Source of the DNA: Sulfurisoma sp963709555
GTDB lineage: Bacteria; Pseudomonadota; Gammaproteobacteria; Burkholderiales; Rhodocyclaceae
Direction of reading: 5' to 3'
DNA length: 64,000 nt
Assembly: GCA_963709555.1 (NCBI GenBank)
Contig: CAVPWR010000003.1
Span: forward strand, 1-64,000
The position numbers were made by a program, and so were the translations under genes. Shown one piece after another: positions 1-12,179 of the stretch (position 1 is the stretch's first letter; every line of letters begins with the position of its first letter). The notes under the pieces are model-generated. The model made no database searches. It was not told the DNA's origin and saw nothing but the letters and a program-made list of their open reading frames with translations.

Positions 1-70
1 CGAAGATTTGCTCGAGTGACATTGATATGAGGGGAATTATTTTTCTATGAAAATTCTTTTTGTAAAGTTC

Positions 71-98
71 TTGACGGTAGGGAAATGGTCCGTATAAT
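71..98 (+). promoter_or_regulatory. rRNA operon promoter (-35/-10)
   Basis: TTGACG at 71-76 and a perfect TATAAT at 93-98 are separated by 16 bp, so transcription should start near 105. The 40 bases upstream are rich in A/T tracts, as expected of an UP element. The promoter lies about 265 bases before the 16S rRNA and is the only strong one seen there. Confidence 0.8.
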
Positions 99-363
99 GC
101 GCGGCTCTCTGCTGCTTGGAGCAGCAACTGATCTTTAAAAATAAACAGCCGATAGGTGTAGGTGCTTGCTGGGTTGAAGGGAGCGAGGGTGGTTGAGCCG
201 AGATCGAAGGGACGGCTGCTGGGTTAAGTCTGAAAGACGAAACCTGGTTAAAGGGTTGCGCAGCTTGAAGCTAAAAGTATAGAAGCAAGCACTTACACGA
301 AACAAACAAAGGTTAGATGGAAATTTGGCCTCTGAGATTCGTTTGAGTGAGTATTGAAAGATT
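99..363 (+). promoter_or_regulatory. rRNA leader with boxB/boxA antitermination signals and processing arms
   Basis: A short hairpin (TGCTGC 110-115 with GCAGCA 121-126) is followed by TGATCTTTAAAA at 129-140, matching the rrn boxA consensus at 10 of 12 positions. Together they look like the nut-type antitermination site of rrn operons. The segment 146-166 is nearly complementary to 1920-1940 downstream of 16S, giving the usual RNase III processing stem. Part of the same segment (156-170) can instead pair with 284-298 inside the leader. Confidence 0.65.
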
Positions 364-1902
<1,539 letters not shown>

Positions 1903-1957
1903 GAGCAGAAAGCTCTGTGAGCACCTACAACCTATCGGTTGTTTAACCCTGAACAGC

Positions 1958-2034
1958 GGGTCTGTAGCTCAGCTGGTTAGAGCACCGTCTTGATAAGGCG
2001 GGGGTCGATGGTTCGAACCCATCCAGACCCACCA
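1958..2034 (+). tRNA. tRNA-Ile (GAT)
   Basis: A full cloverleaf in the 16S-23S spacer: acceptor GGGTCTG pairs with CAGACCC, the anticodon loop reads GAT, and the T loop is TTCGAAC. CCA is encoded. tRNA-Ile(GAT) followed by tRNA-Ala(TGC) is the standard spacer content in proteobacterial rRNA operons. Confidence 0.96.
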
Positions 2035-2131
2035 CCCATCAAAAGATGGGCACGACAGGCGAGGGTCGCGAGATGTCGCCGCATAGCAGTGCTATGCAAG
2101 ACGTCGAGCAACGAAGCGTGGCGTGGCTAGA

Positions 2132-2206
2132 GGGGGATTAGCTCAGCTGGGAGAGCACCTGCTTTGCAAGCAGGGGGTGACGGTTCGATCCCGTCATCCT
2201 CCACCA
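2132..2206 (+). tRNA. tRNA-Ala (TGC)
   Basis: Second spacer tRNA: acceptor GGGGGAT pairs with ATCCTCC (one G-T pair), the anticodon loop TTTGCAA carries TGC, and the T loop is TTCGATC. CCA is encoded. Between the two tRNAs lie two small hairpins, CCCATC-AAAA-GATGGG at 2035 and GCATAG/CTATGC near 2081-2098, probably processing structures. Confidence 0.95.
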
Positions 2207-2269
2207 TTCTCATGAGAGGCGATATCAAAGTCGGACGATTTTGATATCGGTTTTTACCGAAGGCTGTTC

Positions 2270-2281
2270 AGATCTTTAAAA
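2270..2281 (+). promoter_or_regulatory. second boxA-like element before 23S
   Basis: AGATCTTTAAAA repeats the leader boxA core (GATCTTTAAAAA) about 165 bases before 23S rRNA. A spacer boxA is known in rrn operons and keeps the antitermination complex loaded through 23S. The call rests on sequence similarity and position only. Confidence 0.5.
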
Positions 2282-2444
2282 ATTTGGAAGAAGTAAAGGT
2301 GTTCGATCTGAGGAATTGGATCGGACATGGGTGATGATTGCAAATTCTCGATTCCATTCCTTTGAACCGGCGATGGAATTGAAACAAGCGCGAGTTGCGC
2401 CTGTAGCGGCGAGGCCTGGAGGAATTCAGGGCTCAAGGTTATAG

Positions 2445-5327
<2,883 letters not shown>

Positions 5328-5428
5328 ATAACCTTGAGTTGTTCGACTTCAGTCGAATCACACAGTACTCAGGTGCAACACCGCGCACCAACAATCACCA
5401 CCCAATCCCAATACTTCTTCCAAAATTC

Positions 5429-5466
5429 GTGTCCTGGCCTCAAGCCTTCCGCTTGCCCCAGGACAC
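5429..5466 (+). repeat. hairpin in the 23S-5S spacer
   Basis: GTGTCCTGG at 5429-5437 pairs perfectly with CCAGGACAC at 5458-5466, with an inner CAAG/CTTG helix. It ends 9 bases before 5S rRNA and is probably a processing structure. The rest of the 23S-5S spacer shows nothing recognisable. Confidence 0.5.
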
Positions 5467-5475
5467 CCCCTTTCA

Positions 5476-5590
5476 GTCTGGTGCCCATAGCGAGGCGGAA
5501 CCACCCCTTCCCTTCCCGAACAGGACCGTGAAACACCTCCGCGCCAATGATAGTCGGTTAACCTCCGGCGAAAGTAGGTCAGCACCAGAC
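5476..5590 (+). rRNA. rrf: 5S ribosomal RNA
   Basis: The 115-nt segment is closed by the terminal helix GTCTGGTGC / GCACCAGAC and contains the conserved CCGAAC in loop B-C and GCGCCAATGATAGT downstream. The position 148 bases after 23S is typical. It is the last gene of the rRNA operon. Confidence 0.93.
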
Positions 5591-5600
5591 TACCCATTCC

Positions 5601-5638
5601 AACCCCCTCCCGGCAGATGGCCGCGGAGGGGGTTTTCA
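5601..5638 (+). terminator. intrinsic terminator of the rRNA operon
   Basis: AACCCCCTCC (5601-5610) pairs perfectly with GGAGGGGGTT (5625-5634) around a 14-nt loop, followed by a T run. It lies 10 bases after 5S rRNA. Confidence 0.9.
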
Positions 5639-5672
5639 TTTGAGCGACTGCTTCGTGCCGCCTGCGATCCGG

Positions 5673-5678
5673 TAAAAT
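5673..5678 (+). promoter_or_regulatory. -10 element of accA promoter
   Basis: TAAAAT stands out in GC-rich surroundings and ends 8 bases before the accA ATG. The -35 region is weak. Transcription would begin at or within a base or two of the start codon, so the accA message may be leaderless; no Shine-Dalgarno sequence is visible. Confidence 0.4.
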
Positions 5679-5685
5679 CCGCGAA

Positions 5686-6654
5686 ATGAAAACGACCTTT
5701 CTAGACTTCGAGCAGCCGATTGCCGAACTTGAGGAGAAAATCGAGCAGCTCCGCTACGTCCAGGACGACTCGGCGGTTGATATCTCCGAAGAGATCAGCC
5801 GACTCGAGGCCAAGGGCCTGACATTAACCAAGGACATCTACGCCAAGCTGTCGCCATGGCAGATTGCCTTGGTGGCACGTCATCCGCAGCGGCCCTATAC
5901 CTTCGACTATATCCAGCACATCTTCACGGATTTCGAGGAACTGCACGGCGATCGCGCCTTTGCCGACGACCATGCCATCGTCGGCGGTCTCGCCCGCTTC
6001 AACGGCCAGTCGTGCATGGTGATCGGCCACCAGAAGGGGCGCGACACCAAGGAAAAAATTCATCGCAACTTCGGCATGCCCCGGCCGGAGGGATACCGCA
6101 AAGCGTTGCGCATGATGAAGCTGGCCGAGCGTTTCGGCATGCCGGTCTTCACCTTCGTCGACACGCCCGGAGCCTATCCGGGCATCGATGCCGAAGAGCG
6201 GGGCCAGTCGGAGGCGATAGGCCGCAATCTCTACGAAATGGCCGAACTGAAGGTGCCGTTGATCACCACCATCATCGGCGAAGGCGGCTCGGGTGGTGCG
6301 TTGGCCATCGCGGTCGGAGACTCCATGCTGATGATGCAGTACTCGACTTATTCCGTCATCTCCCCGGAAGGCTGTGCCTCCATCCTGTGGAAGAGCGCCG
6401 AGCGTGCGGCCGATGCAGCCGAGACCATGGGCATCACCGCCGCCCGCCTGAAGACGCTCGGCCTGGTCGATCGCATAGTCACTGAGCCGCTGGGGGGAGC
6501 CCACCGTGATCCGAAGGCCGCCGCGATGTCGCTGAAGAAAGCCTTGCAGGACGCGCTGAAGCAGGTCGCGACGTTGCCCGCCGAAGAGCTCATCGAGCGC
6601 CGCTTCGAGCGGTTGATGGGCTATGGCAAGTTCAAGGAACAACCACTCCACTGA
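5686..6654 (+). CDS. accA: acetyl-CoA carboxylase carboxyltransferase subunit alpha
   Basis: AccA (322 aa, normal length) is the alpha half of the carboxyltransferase that moves CO2 from biotin-BCCP to acetyl-CoA, the first committed step of fatty acid synthesis in the cytoplasm. The N-terminal third has the family coiled segment (FLDFEQPIAELEEKIEQL). The crotonase-like core follows, with FVDTPGAYPGIDAEERGQ near residues 158-175 and GEGGSGGALAI near 200-210, which line the acyl-CoA site. The ATG at 5686 follows a -10 box by 8 bases and has no clear ribosome site. tilS begins inside the 3' end, as is common in betaproteobacteria. The identification is secure. Confidence 0.97.
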   Translation: MKTTFLDFEQPIAELEEKIEQLRYVQDDSAVDISEEISRLEAKGLTLTKDIYAKLSPWQIALVARHPQRPYTFDYIQHIFTDFEELHGDRAFADDHAIVGGLARFNGQSCMVIGHQKGRDTKEKIHRNFGMPRPEGYRKALRMMKLAERFGMPVFTFVDTPGAYPGIDAEERGQSEAIGRNLYEMAELKVPLITTIIGEGGSGGALAIAVGDSMLMMQYSTYSVISPEGCASILWKSAERAADAAETMGITAARLKTLGLVDRIVTEPLGGAHRDPKAAAMSLKKALQDALKQVATLPAEELIERRFERLMGYGKFKEQPLH

Positions 6655-7600
6655 GGCGATGCAGACGGCATGCGCCGCCTGCATCGCCAACCATGTGGCG
6701 CCGGGACAGCACCTTGTGCTGGGCTTGTCCGGCGGCATCGATTCCGTCAGCCTGCTGCATCACCTGTCGCACGGTGACCGCGAACCCGACTTCAGCCTCT
6801 CGGCCCTGCATGTGCACCATGGCCTCAGCAGCAATGCCGACCAGTGGGCCGATTTCTGCCGGCAGCTTTGTGCAACATGGAAAATTCCTCTGACCGTCGT
6901 TAGTGTCACGGTGGAGCGTGATTCAACGGACGGCCTCGAGGCGGCGGCCCGACGTGCGCGGCACGAGGCCTATGGCAGGATCGAAGGAGATTGGGTGGTG
7001 CTCGCGCACCATCGCGGCGACCAGGCGGAAACCCTGTTGTTCAACCTGTTGCGCGGCACCGGGCTTGCCGGCGCGGCGGCGATGGCGTCCCGCCAGCGCC
7101 GACTTTTGCGGCCGTTGCTGTCGGCCTCCCGCAACGACATCGAAGGCTATGCCCGAGCCCACGGCCTGCGCTGGATCGAGGACGAAAGCAACCGGGACAC
7201 GGGGTTTTCCCGCAACTACCTGCGTCACGAAATCCTGGCACCGCTGAACCAGCGCTTCCCGGCCGCCGAAAAGAATATGGCTGCGGCAGCGGGTCGCTTT
7301 GCCGAAGCGGCCACCTTGCTGGACGAATTGGCAACGCTCGATCTCGCGACCGCCGCTGCCGACTTCCCCGTCCCGGTGAGCGTTCTGGCCGGCCTGAGCG
7401 AGCCGCGAGCCCGCAACGTGCTACGGTATCTACTGGCGCGCCGGAATGTGCGGATTCCGAGTGAATCGCGCCTGATAGAACTTCTGCGGCAGCTCCTCGC
7501 GGCCGCTGCGGACCGCCATCCGCGCGTGCGCTTCGGCGATTGGGACATCCTGCGCCGGCGCGGCCAGATCGAGCTCGAGCGGGTTGTCGCGCAGCCTTAG
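6623..7600 (+). CDS. tilS: tRNA(Ile)-lysidine synthetase, short form lacking the C-terminal domain
   Basis: TilS converts C34 of the CAU-anticodon tRNA-Ile to lysidine so that it reads AUA. The ATP-pyrophosphatase P-loop SGGIDS is at about residues 35-40, and HVHHGLSSNADQWADFC and AHHRGDQAETLLFNLLRGTG follow as in the family. The central substrate-binding region runs to about residue 300. At 325 aa the protein stops where the second C-terminal domain of the roughly 430-aa E. coli type would begin; Aquifex-type TilS is naturally short. The start overlaps accA by 32 bases; an ATG at 6659 with a close GAGG is an alternative. The stop overlaps that of convergent dctR by 2 bases. Confidence 0.88.
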   Translation: MASSRNNHSTEAMQTACAACIANHVAPGQHLVLGLSGGIDSVSLLHHLSHGDREPDFSLSALHVHHGLSSNADQWADFCRQLCATWKIPLTVVSVTVERDSTDGLEAAARRARHEAYGRIEGDWVVLAHHRGDQAETLLFNLLRGTGLAGAAAMASRQRRLLRPLLSASRNDIEGYARAHGLRWIEDESNRDTGFSRNYLRHEILAPLNQRFPAAEKNMAAAAGRFAEAATLLDELATLDLATAAADFPVPVSVLAGLSEPRARNVLRYLLARRNVRIPSESRLIELLRQLLAAAADRHPRVRFGDWDILRRRGQIELERVVAQP

Positions 7601-8199
7601 CGAGAGCCGGATAGTAACTGCGCCAGCTCGACGGCGGACTTCACGCCCATCTTTTCGAAGATGCGCGCCCGGTGTACTTCCACGGTGCGCATGGCGATGC
7701 CGAGTTCGTCGGCGATGACCTTGTTGTACTTGCCGGCGAGAATCAGCTCCATGACCTCGCGTTCGCGGCTGCTAAGGCCCTCCAGCCGGGAGGCTCTGTG
7801 GTCGGCGGTGGCATGGCGCAGTCGCTGCTCCTCGTCAAGCTGAATTGCAGCAACCACGCGGTCTACCAACTCGTTGTCGTTGCAGGGCTTCTCTATGAAA
7901 TCGAACGCGCCCTTCTTGATAGCTTGCACGGCCAGGGGAACGTCACCGTGGCCGGTGAGAAAGATCGCCGGCATGCGGCTGCCTCGTTCCAGCAGGCGCT
8001 CGAACAGTTCCGGCCCGCCCATGCCGGGCATGCGCACGTCGATGATCAGGCAGCCACGCATCTCGTTGTCGTAGTCGGCCAGAAAGGCATCGGCCGACGG
8101 CCAGCCGCGCGAGGCAATTCCGCGCGACCGCAGCAGCCAGGCCAAGGCGTCGCGAATCGCGTCGTCGTCGTCGATCAGGTGGGCGAGGCTCGCGCTCAT
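7597..8199 (-). CDS. dctR: response regulator, FixJ/DctR type (receiver plus LuxR-type HTH)
   Basis: A 200-aa two-domain regulator. The receiver has the acidic IDDDD patch, the phosphoacceptor Asp near 54 (LIIDVRMPGMGG), FLTGHGD and the Lys of IEKPC. The C-terminal LuxR-type HTH is at about 133-195 (LSSREREVMELILAGKYNKVIADELGI is split here by description only: LSSREREV then KVIADELGI). The start at 8199 overlaps the kinase stop as ATGA, which favours it over an upstream ATG and implies coupled translation. Adjacent to a DctS-like kinase and divergent from dctPQM, it probably controls the transporter, as DctSR does in Rhodobacter. The ligand is inferred. Confidence 0.75.
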   Translation of the reverse strand: MSASLAHLIDDDDAIRDALAWLLRSRGIASRGWPSADAFLADYDNEMRGCLIIDVRMPGMGGPELFERLLERGSRMPAIFLTGHGDVPLAVQAIKKGAFDFIEKPCNDNELVDRVVAAIQLDEEQRLRHATADHRASRLEGLSSREREVMELILAGKYNKVIADELGIAMRTVEVHRARIFEKMGVKSAVELAQLLSGSR

Positions 8200-10187
8200 G
8201 CGTTCAGGGGCAGATCGACATGGAAGATACACCCTCCCCCGGGGTGCGGTTCATGCCATAGCCGGCCACGATGGGCCTCGACAACCGAACGGCAGATGTT
8301 CAGCCCCATGCCCATGCCCTCTGCCTTGGTGGTGTGAAACGGCTCGAACAGATGCGGCAGGACGTCGGCGGCAATGCCGCCGCCCCGGTCGGCGACGCTG
8401 ATGTGGATCACGGCTTCGCCGCACGTAGCGGCCACTGTCAGGGTCCGGCGCTCCGCCGGCATATCGCGCATGGCATCGATGCCGTTGCGGACAAGATTGA
8501 GCAGGGCCTGGGCAAGCAGAACGTGATCGCCCTGTAATGGCGGCAGTTGTGCAGGAGCTTCACGGACGATGTGGATCTGCTGGCGGCGCGCGTCGGGCTC
8601 GACCAGCATCAGCACCTCATCGAGAATGCTGGTCAGGTCGCAGGGCTCGGATTTGGGCTCGGCGCGGCGGGCGAACTCGTAGATGCGGCGGATGATGCGT
8701 CCGGCGCGGCGCGCCTGCTCGGCGCACTTGGCGAGTGCCGGCTTCAGTTCGGCAATCCCGCCCTGGCCGGAATCGATCAGGTTGATGCAGCCGGTGGTGT
8801 AGCCGGCAATGGCGGCCAGCGGCTGGTTGAGCTCATGGGCAAGACTCGATGCCATCTCGCCCATGGTCACCAGACGCGCGGTGGCCTGCAACCGCTCCTG
8901 CTGGATCCGGGCATACTCCGCGGCCCGTTTGCTCTCCGTGATGTCGACAATCGAGCTCATCCAGCCGGTGTGGCGTCCATGCGCATCGATCAGCGGCGCC
9001 TCGTGGATCAGCACGTCCAGGACTTCACCGCTACTGCGCTTGAGCTTGAATTCGAAGCCCTGGGCTGGTCCCTCGCCGGCGAGGATGCGGTCGTGCATGG
9101 CGCGCGTTTCTTCCAGGTACTCGTCGGCCCAGTAGGGCATGGGCGGGGCGCGCCCGATCAGTTCCGCGGCGGACCAGCCGACCATGCGGCAGAAGGCCGG
9201 ATTGACATAGATGATGCGACCATCGAGGTCGCGTGCGCGCATGCCGGTCTGCAGGGAGTTCTCCATGGCCTGGCGGAAGGCGTCCTCGCGCAGCAGGGCC
9301 TGTTCCGCAGCGAGGCGGCGGGTCCAGTGCCGGCGCAGCGACCACAGGCTCCACAGCACGAGCAGGGCCAGGACCACGAGGCTGGCCGAGAGCAGGCGCG
9401 GCGCCAGCGGGGCCTTCGCCCGATAGGGTGCGGCGTGAAGAATCAGGCCGTGGCCCGGTGGATCGAAGGGGATCTGGTAATCGAGCCGGGCGGCGATCGC
9501 CTCGACCTTGGTGCGCGCGGCCAGCGTGTTGCCGGAATTGTCGATGATGCGGATGCGATAGCGCTCGGTGAGCCACCATGGCACGGTCTGTTCGAGCAGG
9601 CGTCGCATCGAGTAGGCGCCGACGACGACGCCGGCGAGGCGGCCGTCGCGGAATACCGGCACATGCACTTCGAATTGCTGGTCGTCGTTGACGACAGGGT
9701 AGGGCGGGCTGTAGGAAACCTTGCCGAGGGAGGCGGCGAGGCGGAAGGCGTTGTTCGAAGGCGCCGCGTCGGCGCCCTCGGCAACCAGGTAGCTGCCGGT
9801 CGGCACCGGCAGCGCCTGGCGTACGCCACCACGGGGATCAAGCCAGAGTATCTGCACCAGACCGGAATTGTTGGTGAGCAGCGCACGGGCATGCGGCTCG
9901 AAGTCGCTGGCACTGGCGGCAAGCTGCGGTCCGATCAGGCCCAGCAGTTCCTCGTTGCGGGTGAGATGGAAGCGCAAATCCTGCTCCAGCCAGAGCATGT
10001 CGCTGATCAGGGTCGCACGCTGTTCCTCTGCCTCGTTGCGATCCGATAGCCACAGCAGTGCCCCGACCGCCATGAGGAAGAGGACGAAGGCGAGGCGCGG
10101 CAGCCACCACAGCCAGCGGCTCGAGCTGGCGGGATTGGCGCGAAGGTCGGCGGCAATCGCTGCCTGCGGCACGGCGGAATGGTTCAT
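8196..10187 (-). CDS. dctS: sensor histidine kinase of C4-dicarboxylate type (DctS/DctB-like)
   Basis: A 663-aa membrane sensor kinase. A first membrane segment lies at about 28-47, then a periplasmic double-PAS-like sensor region to about 270, a second membrane segment (LLSASLVVLALLVLWSLW), a cytoplasmic PAS domain with PAC-like end (about 320-440), and HisKA with HELNQPLAAI, the phospho-His near 451. The HATPase domain ends with VADRGGGIAADVLPHLFEPF and GMGMGLNICRSVVEAHRG. The start MNHSAV at 10187 is preferred over a longer frame beginning at 10250. It overlaps dctR and is divergent from dctP, so sensing of the TRAP substrate is the likely role. Confidence 0.75.
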   Translation of the reverse strand: MNHSAVPQAAIAADLRANPASSSRWLWWLPRLAFVLFLMAVGALLWLSDRNEAEEQRATLISDMLWLEQDLRFHLTRNEELLGLIGPQLAASASDFEPHARALLTNNSGLVQILWLDPRGGVRQALPVPTGSYLVAEGADAAPSNNAFRLAASLGKVSYSPPYPVVNDDQQFEVHVPVFRDGRLAGVVVGAYSMRRLLEQTVPWWLTERYRIRIIDNSGNTLAARTKVEAIAARLDYQIPFDPPGHGLILHAAPYRAKAPLAPRLLSASLVVLALLVLWSLWSLRRHWTRRLAAEQALLREDAFRQAMENSLQTGMRARDLDGRIIYVNPAFCRMVGWSAAELIGRAPPMPYWADEYLEETRAMHDRILAGEGPAQGFEFKLKRSSGEVLDVLIHEAPLIDAHGRHTGWMSSIVDITESKRAAEYARIQQERLQATARLVTMGEMASSLAHELNQPLAAIAGYTTGCINLIDSGQGGIAELKPALAKCAEQARRAGRIIRRIYEFARRAEPKSEPCDLTSILDEVLMLVEPDARRQQIHIVREAPAQLPPLQGDHVLLAQALLNLVRNGIDAMRDMPAERRTLTVAATCGEAVIHISVADRGGGIAADVLPHLFEPFHTTKAEGMGMGLNICRSVVEAHRGRLWHEPHPGGGCIFHVDLPLNA

Positions 10188-10330
10188 GGGCAGGATAGTA
10201 GCCTGCCGCCGCTTCGGTCGCCACGGTCCGTAACCTGCGGAAAACCACAATGGCCGCCGAGCGTCGCCGGGTCAACAATAGCCCAGTGCCGGAAAGCGGC
10301 CGCCCAAAATAACTGAGGAGAAACCGGATC

Positions 10331-11335
10331 ATGAAACTTCGCACTGTCATCGTCGGCCTGGCTGCCGCGGCGTTTTCTCTCGCGGCGTTCGCCCAGCAGC
10401 CGATCGTCATCAAGTTCAGCCACGTCGTCGCCAACGAGACGCCCAAGGGCAAGGCGGCGGAGTACTTCAAGAAGAAGGCCGAGGAATTGACCAAGGGCAA
10501 GGTCAAGGTCGAAGTCTATGCCAACAGCACGCTCTACAAGGACAAGGAAGAGATGGAGGCGCTGCAGCTCGGCGCCGTGCAGATGCTGGCGCCGTCGCTG
10601 GCCAAGTTCGGGCCGCTCGGCGTCAAGGAATTCGAGGTCTTCGACCTGCCCTACATCTTCGATGGCTACGACGCCCTGCGCAAGGTCACGCTCGGCCCCG
10701 TCGGCCAGCAGCTGCTGGGCAAGCTCGATGCCAAGGGTATCAAGGGGCTGACCTACTGGGACAATGGCTTCAAGTCATTCTCCGCCAACACGCCGATCCT
10801 TACTCCGGCCGACCTTAAGGGCAAGAAGCTGCGGATCCAGTCGTCCAAGGTGCTCGAAGAAGAGATTCGCGCTCTCGGCGGCCTGCCGCAGGTGATGGCC
10901 TTCTCCGAGGTGTACCAGGCGCTGCAGACCGGCGTGGTCGACGGCACCGAGAATCCGATATCCAATCTCTACACCCAGAAGATGCATGAGGTGCAGAAAC
11001 ACCTGTCGCTGACCGAGCACGGCTACCTCGGCTACGCCGTCATCGTGAACAAGAAATTCTGGGACGGCCTGCCTTCCGACGTGCGCAAGCAACTCGAAGA
11101 TGCGATGGAGCAGGCGACGCGCTACGCCAACCAGATCGCCAAGGTCGAAAACGACAATGCCCTGGACATGGTGAAGAAGTCCGGCAAGACCCAGGTGCAT
11201 GCGCCGACCGCGGCGGAGCGCGCCGCCTTCAAGAAGGCGCTGGTTCCGGTGCACCAGAAGATGGAGTCGCGCATCGGCAAGGAAACCATCCAGGCCGTGT
11301 ACAAGGCCACCGGTTTCGACCCGGCCAAGCTCTGA
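10331..11335 (+). CDS. dctP: TRAP transporter substrate-binding protein DctP
   Basis: A 334-aa periplasmic binding protein of the DctP family. A signal peptide (MKLRTVIVGLAAAAFSLAAF, cleaved near AFA-QQ) is followed by the mature start IVIKFSHVVANETPKGKAA. Family hallmarks include YANSTLYKDKEEMEALQLG, the ligand-binding Arg in GKKLRIQSS, and QTGVVDGTENPISN. A good GGAG ribosome site precedes the ATG. It captures an organic acid and hands it to DctQM at the inner membrane. A terminator follows the gene, so dctP may be made in excess over dctQM. C4-dicarboxylate is the likeliest ligand from the DctS-like neighbour, but the family also binds other acids. Confidence 0.9.
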   Translation: MKLRTVIVGLAAAAFSLAAFAQQPIVIKFSHVVANETPKGKAAEYFKKKAEELTKGKVKVEVYANSTLYKDKEEMEALQLGAVQMLAPSLAKFGPLGVKEFEVFDLPYIFDGYDALRKVTLGPVGQQLLGKLDAKGIKGLTYWDNGFKSFSANTPILTPADLKGKKLRIQSSKVLEEEIRALGGLPQVMAFSEVYQALQTGVVDGTENPISNLYTQKMHEVQKHLSLTEHGYLGYAVIVNKKFWDGLPSDVRKQLEDAMEQATRYANQIAKVENDNALDMVKKSGKTQVHAPTAAERAAFKKALVPVHQKMESRIGKETIQAVYKATGFDPAKL

Positions 11336-11346
11336 GTCGCAGCAGG

Positions 11347-11374
11347 ACGCCCGCCCATCCGGCGGGCGTTTTTT
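11347..11374 (+). terminator. terminator/attenuator between dctP and dctQ
   Basis: ACGCCCGCC (11347-11355) and GGCGGGCGT (11361-11369) form a perfect 9-bp stem with a 5-nt loop, followed by six T. Within a dctPQM operon it would lower dctQM expression relative to the binding protein. Confidence 0.85.
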
Positions 11375-11393
11375 CTTGGTTGGAGTGTTATCG

Positions 11394-12179
11394 ATGAAGA
11401 TACTCGATCATCTCGAGGAGTGGCTCATCACCTTCCTCATGGCGGCGGCGACGGTAATCATCTTCGCCTCCGTCATGCACCGCTATGCCACCGGCTTCGC
11501 CATCCCGGGCCTGCAGGACTGGCTGCTCGGCATCAACATGGGTTGGGCGCAGGAACTCACCATCATCATGTTCGTGTGGATGGCCAAGTTCGGCGCCGCC
11601 TATGGCGTGCGCACCGGCATCCACGTCGGCGTCGATGTCCTGATCAATCGTCTGGACGACCGCACGCGCGGCAAGTTCATCATCTTCGGCCTGCTGGCCG
11701 GGGCGCTGTTTACGGGCGTCGTCGGTACCCTGGGAGCGCGCTTCGTCTGGGAAAACGGCATGCATTACTCCGTGTTCACGGCGCTGGGCTTTCCGCTCAT
11801 CGACGTGCCGGAAGGGCCCACCACGCCCGACCTCGAATGGCCGACCTGGATGGTTTATTCGGCGGTGCCGCTCGGTTCCTACCTGATGTGTTTCCGCTTC
11901 CTGCAGGTGACGGTCAGCTTCATCCGCACCGGCGAACTGCCGCATCACGACCATGGCCACGTCGAGGGCCTGGACGAGGAGGTCCTGCCCAAGCCCGGCG
12001 AAGAGGACAAGATTTATCGCATGGACGACGATCTCCATCCGCATGACTTGCGCCAGGGCAGGGAACGGAGGAGCGCCCAGGCAGGGCCGCCGCCAACCGG
12101 CGAACGCCGCGGCGGTCGGGAACGCCGCGGCAATCGTGATCGCCGTGGCAGCGGGAAGGATGGAGGTGATCGCTCATGA
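11394..12179 (+). CDS. dctQ: TRAP transporter small permease DctQ with an Arg/Gly-rich tail
   Basis: The small membrane subunit of the TRAP transporter, 261 aa. Four membrane segments can be seen in the first 190 residues, with the family motif WAQELTIIMFVWMAKFGAAY and GIHVGVDVL. The ATG at 11394 follows TTGGAG. The protein is longer than the usual 160-200 aa because of a hydrophilic tail of about 75 residues, with HDHGH and then repeated ERRGGRERRGNRDRRG-type sequence; it should face the cytoplasm or lie at the membrane surface. The stop overlaps the dctM start as ATGA. Confidence 0.87.
   Translation: MKILDHLEEWLITFLMAAATVIIFASVMHRYATGFAIPGLQDWLLGINMGWAQELTIIMFVWMAKFGAAYGVRTGIHVGVDVLINRLDDRTRGKFIIFGLLAGALFTGVVGTLGARFVWENGMHYSVFTALGFPLIDVPEGPTTPDLEWPTWMVYSAVPLGSYLMCFRFLQVTVSFIRTGELPHHDHGHVEGLDEEVLPKPGEEDKIYRMDDDLHPHDLRQGRERRSAQAGPPPTGERRGGRERRGNRDRRGSGKDGGDRS

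Noticed and set aside
8547..10049. A 500-codon plus-strand frame
   Set aside because: Antisense shadow of the dctS kinase gene.
10251..10330. A sigma-54 promoter for dctP
   Set aside because: No TGGC-N8-TTGC type element was found between dctS and dctP, and the regulator is of FixJ rather than NtrC type.
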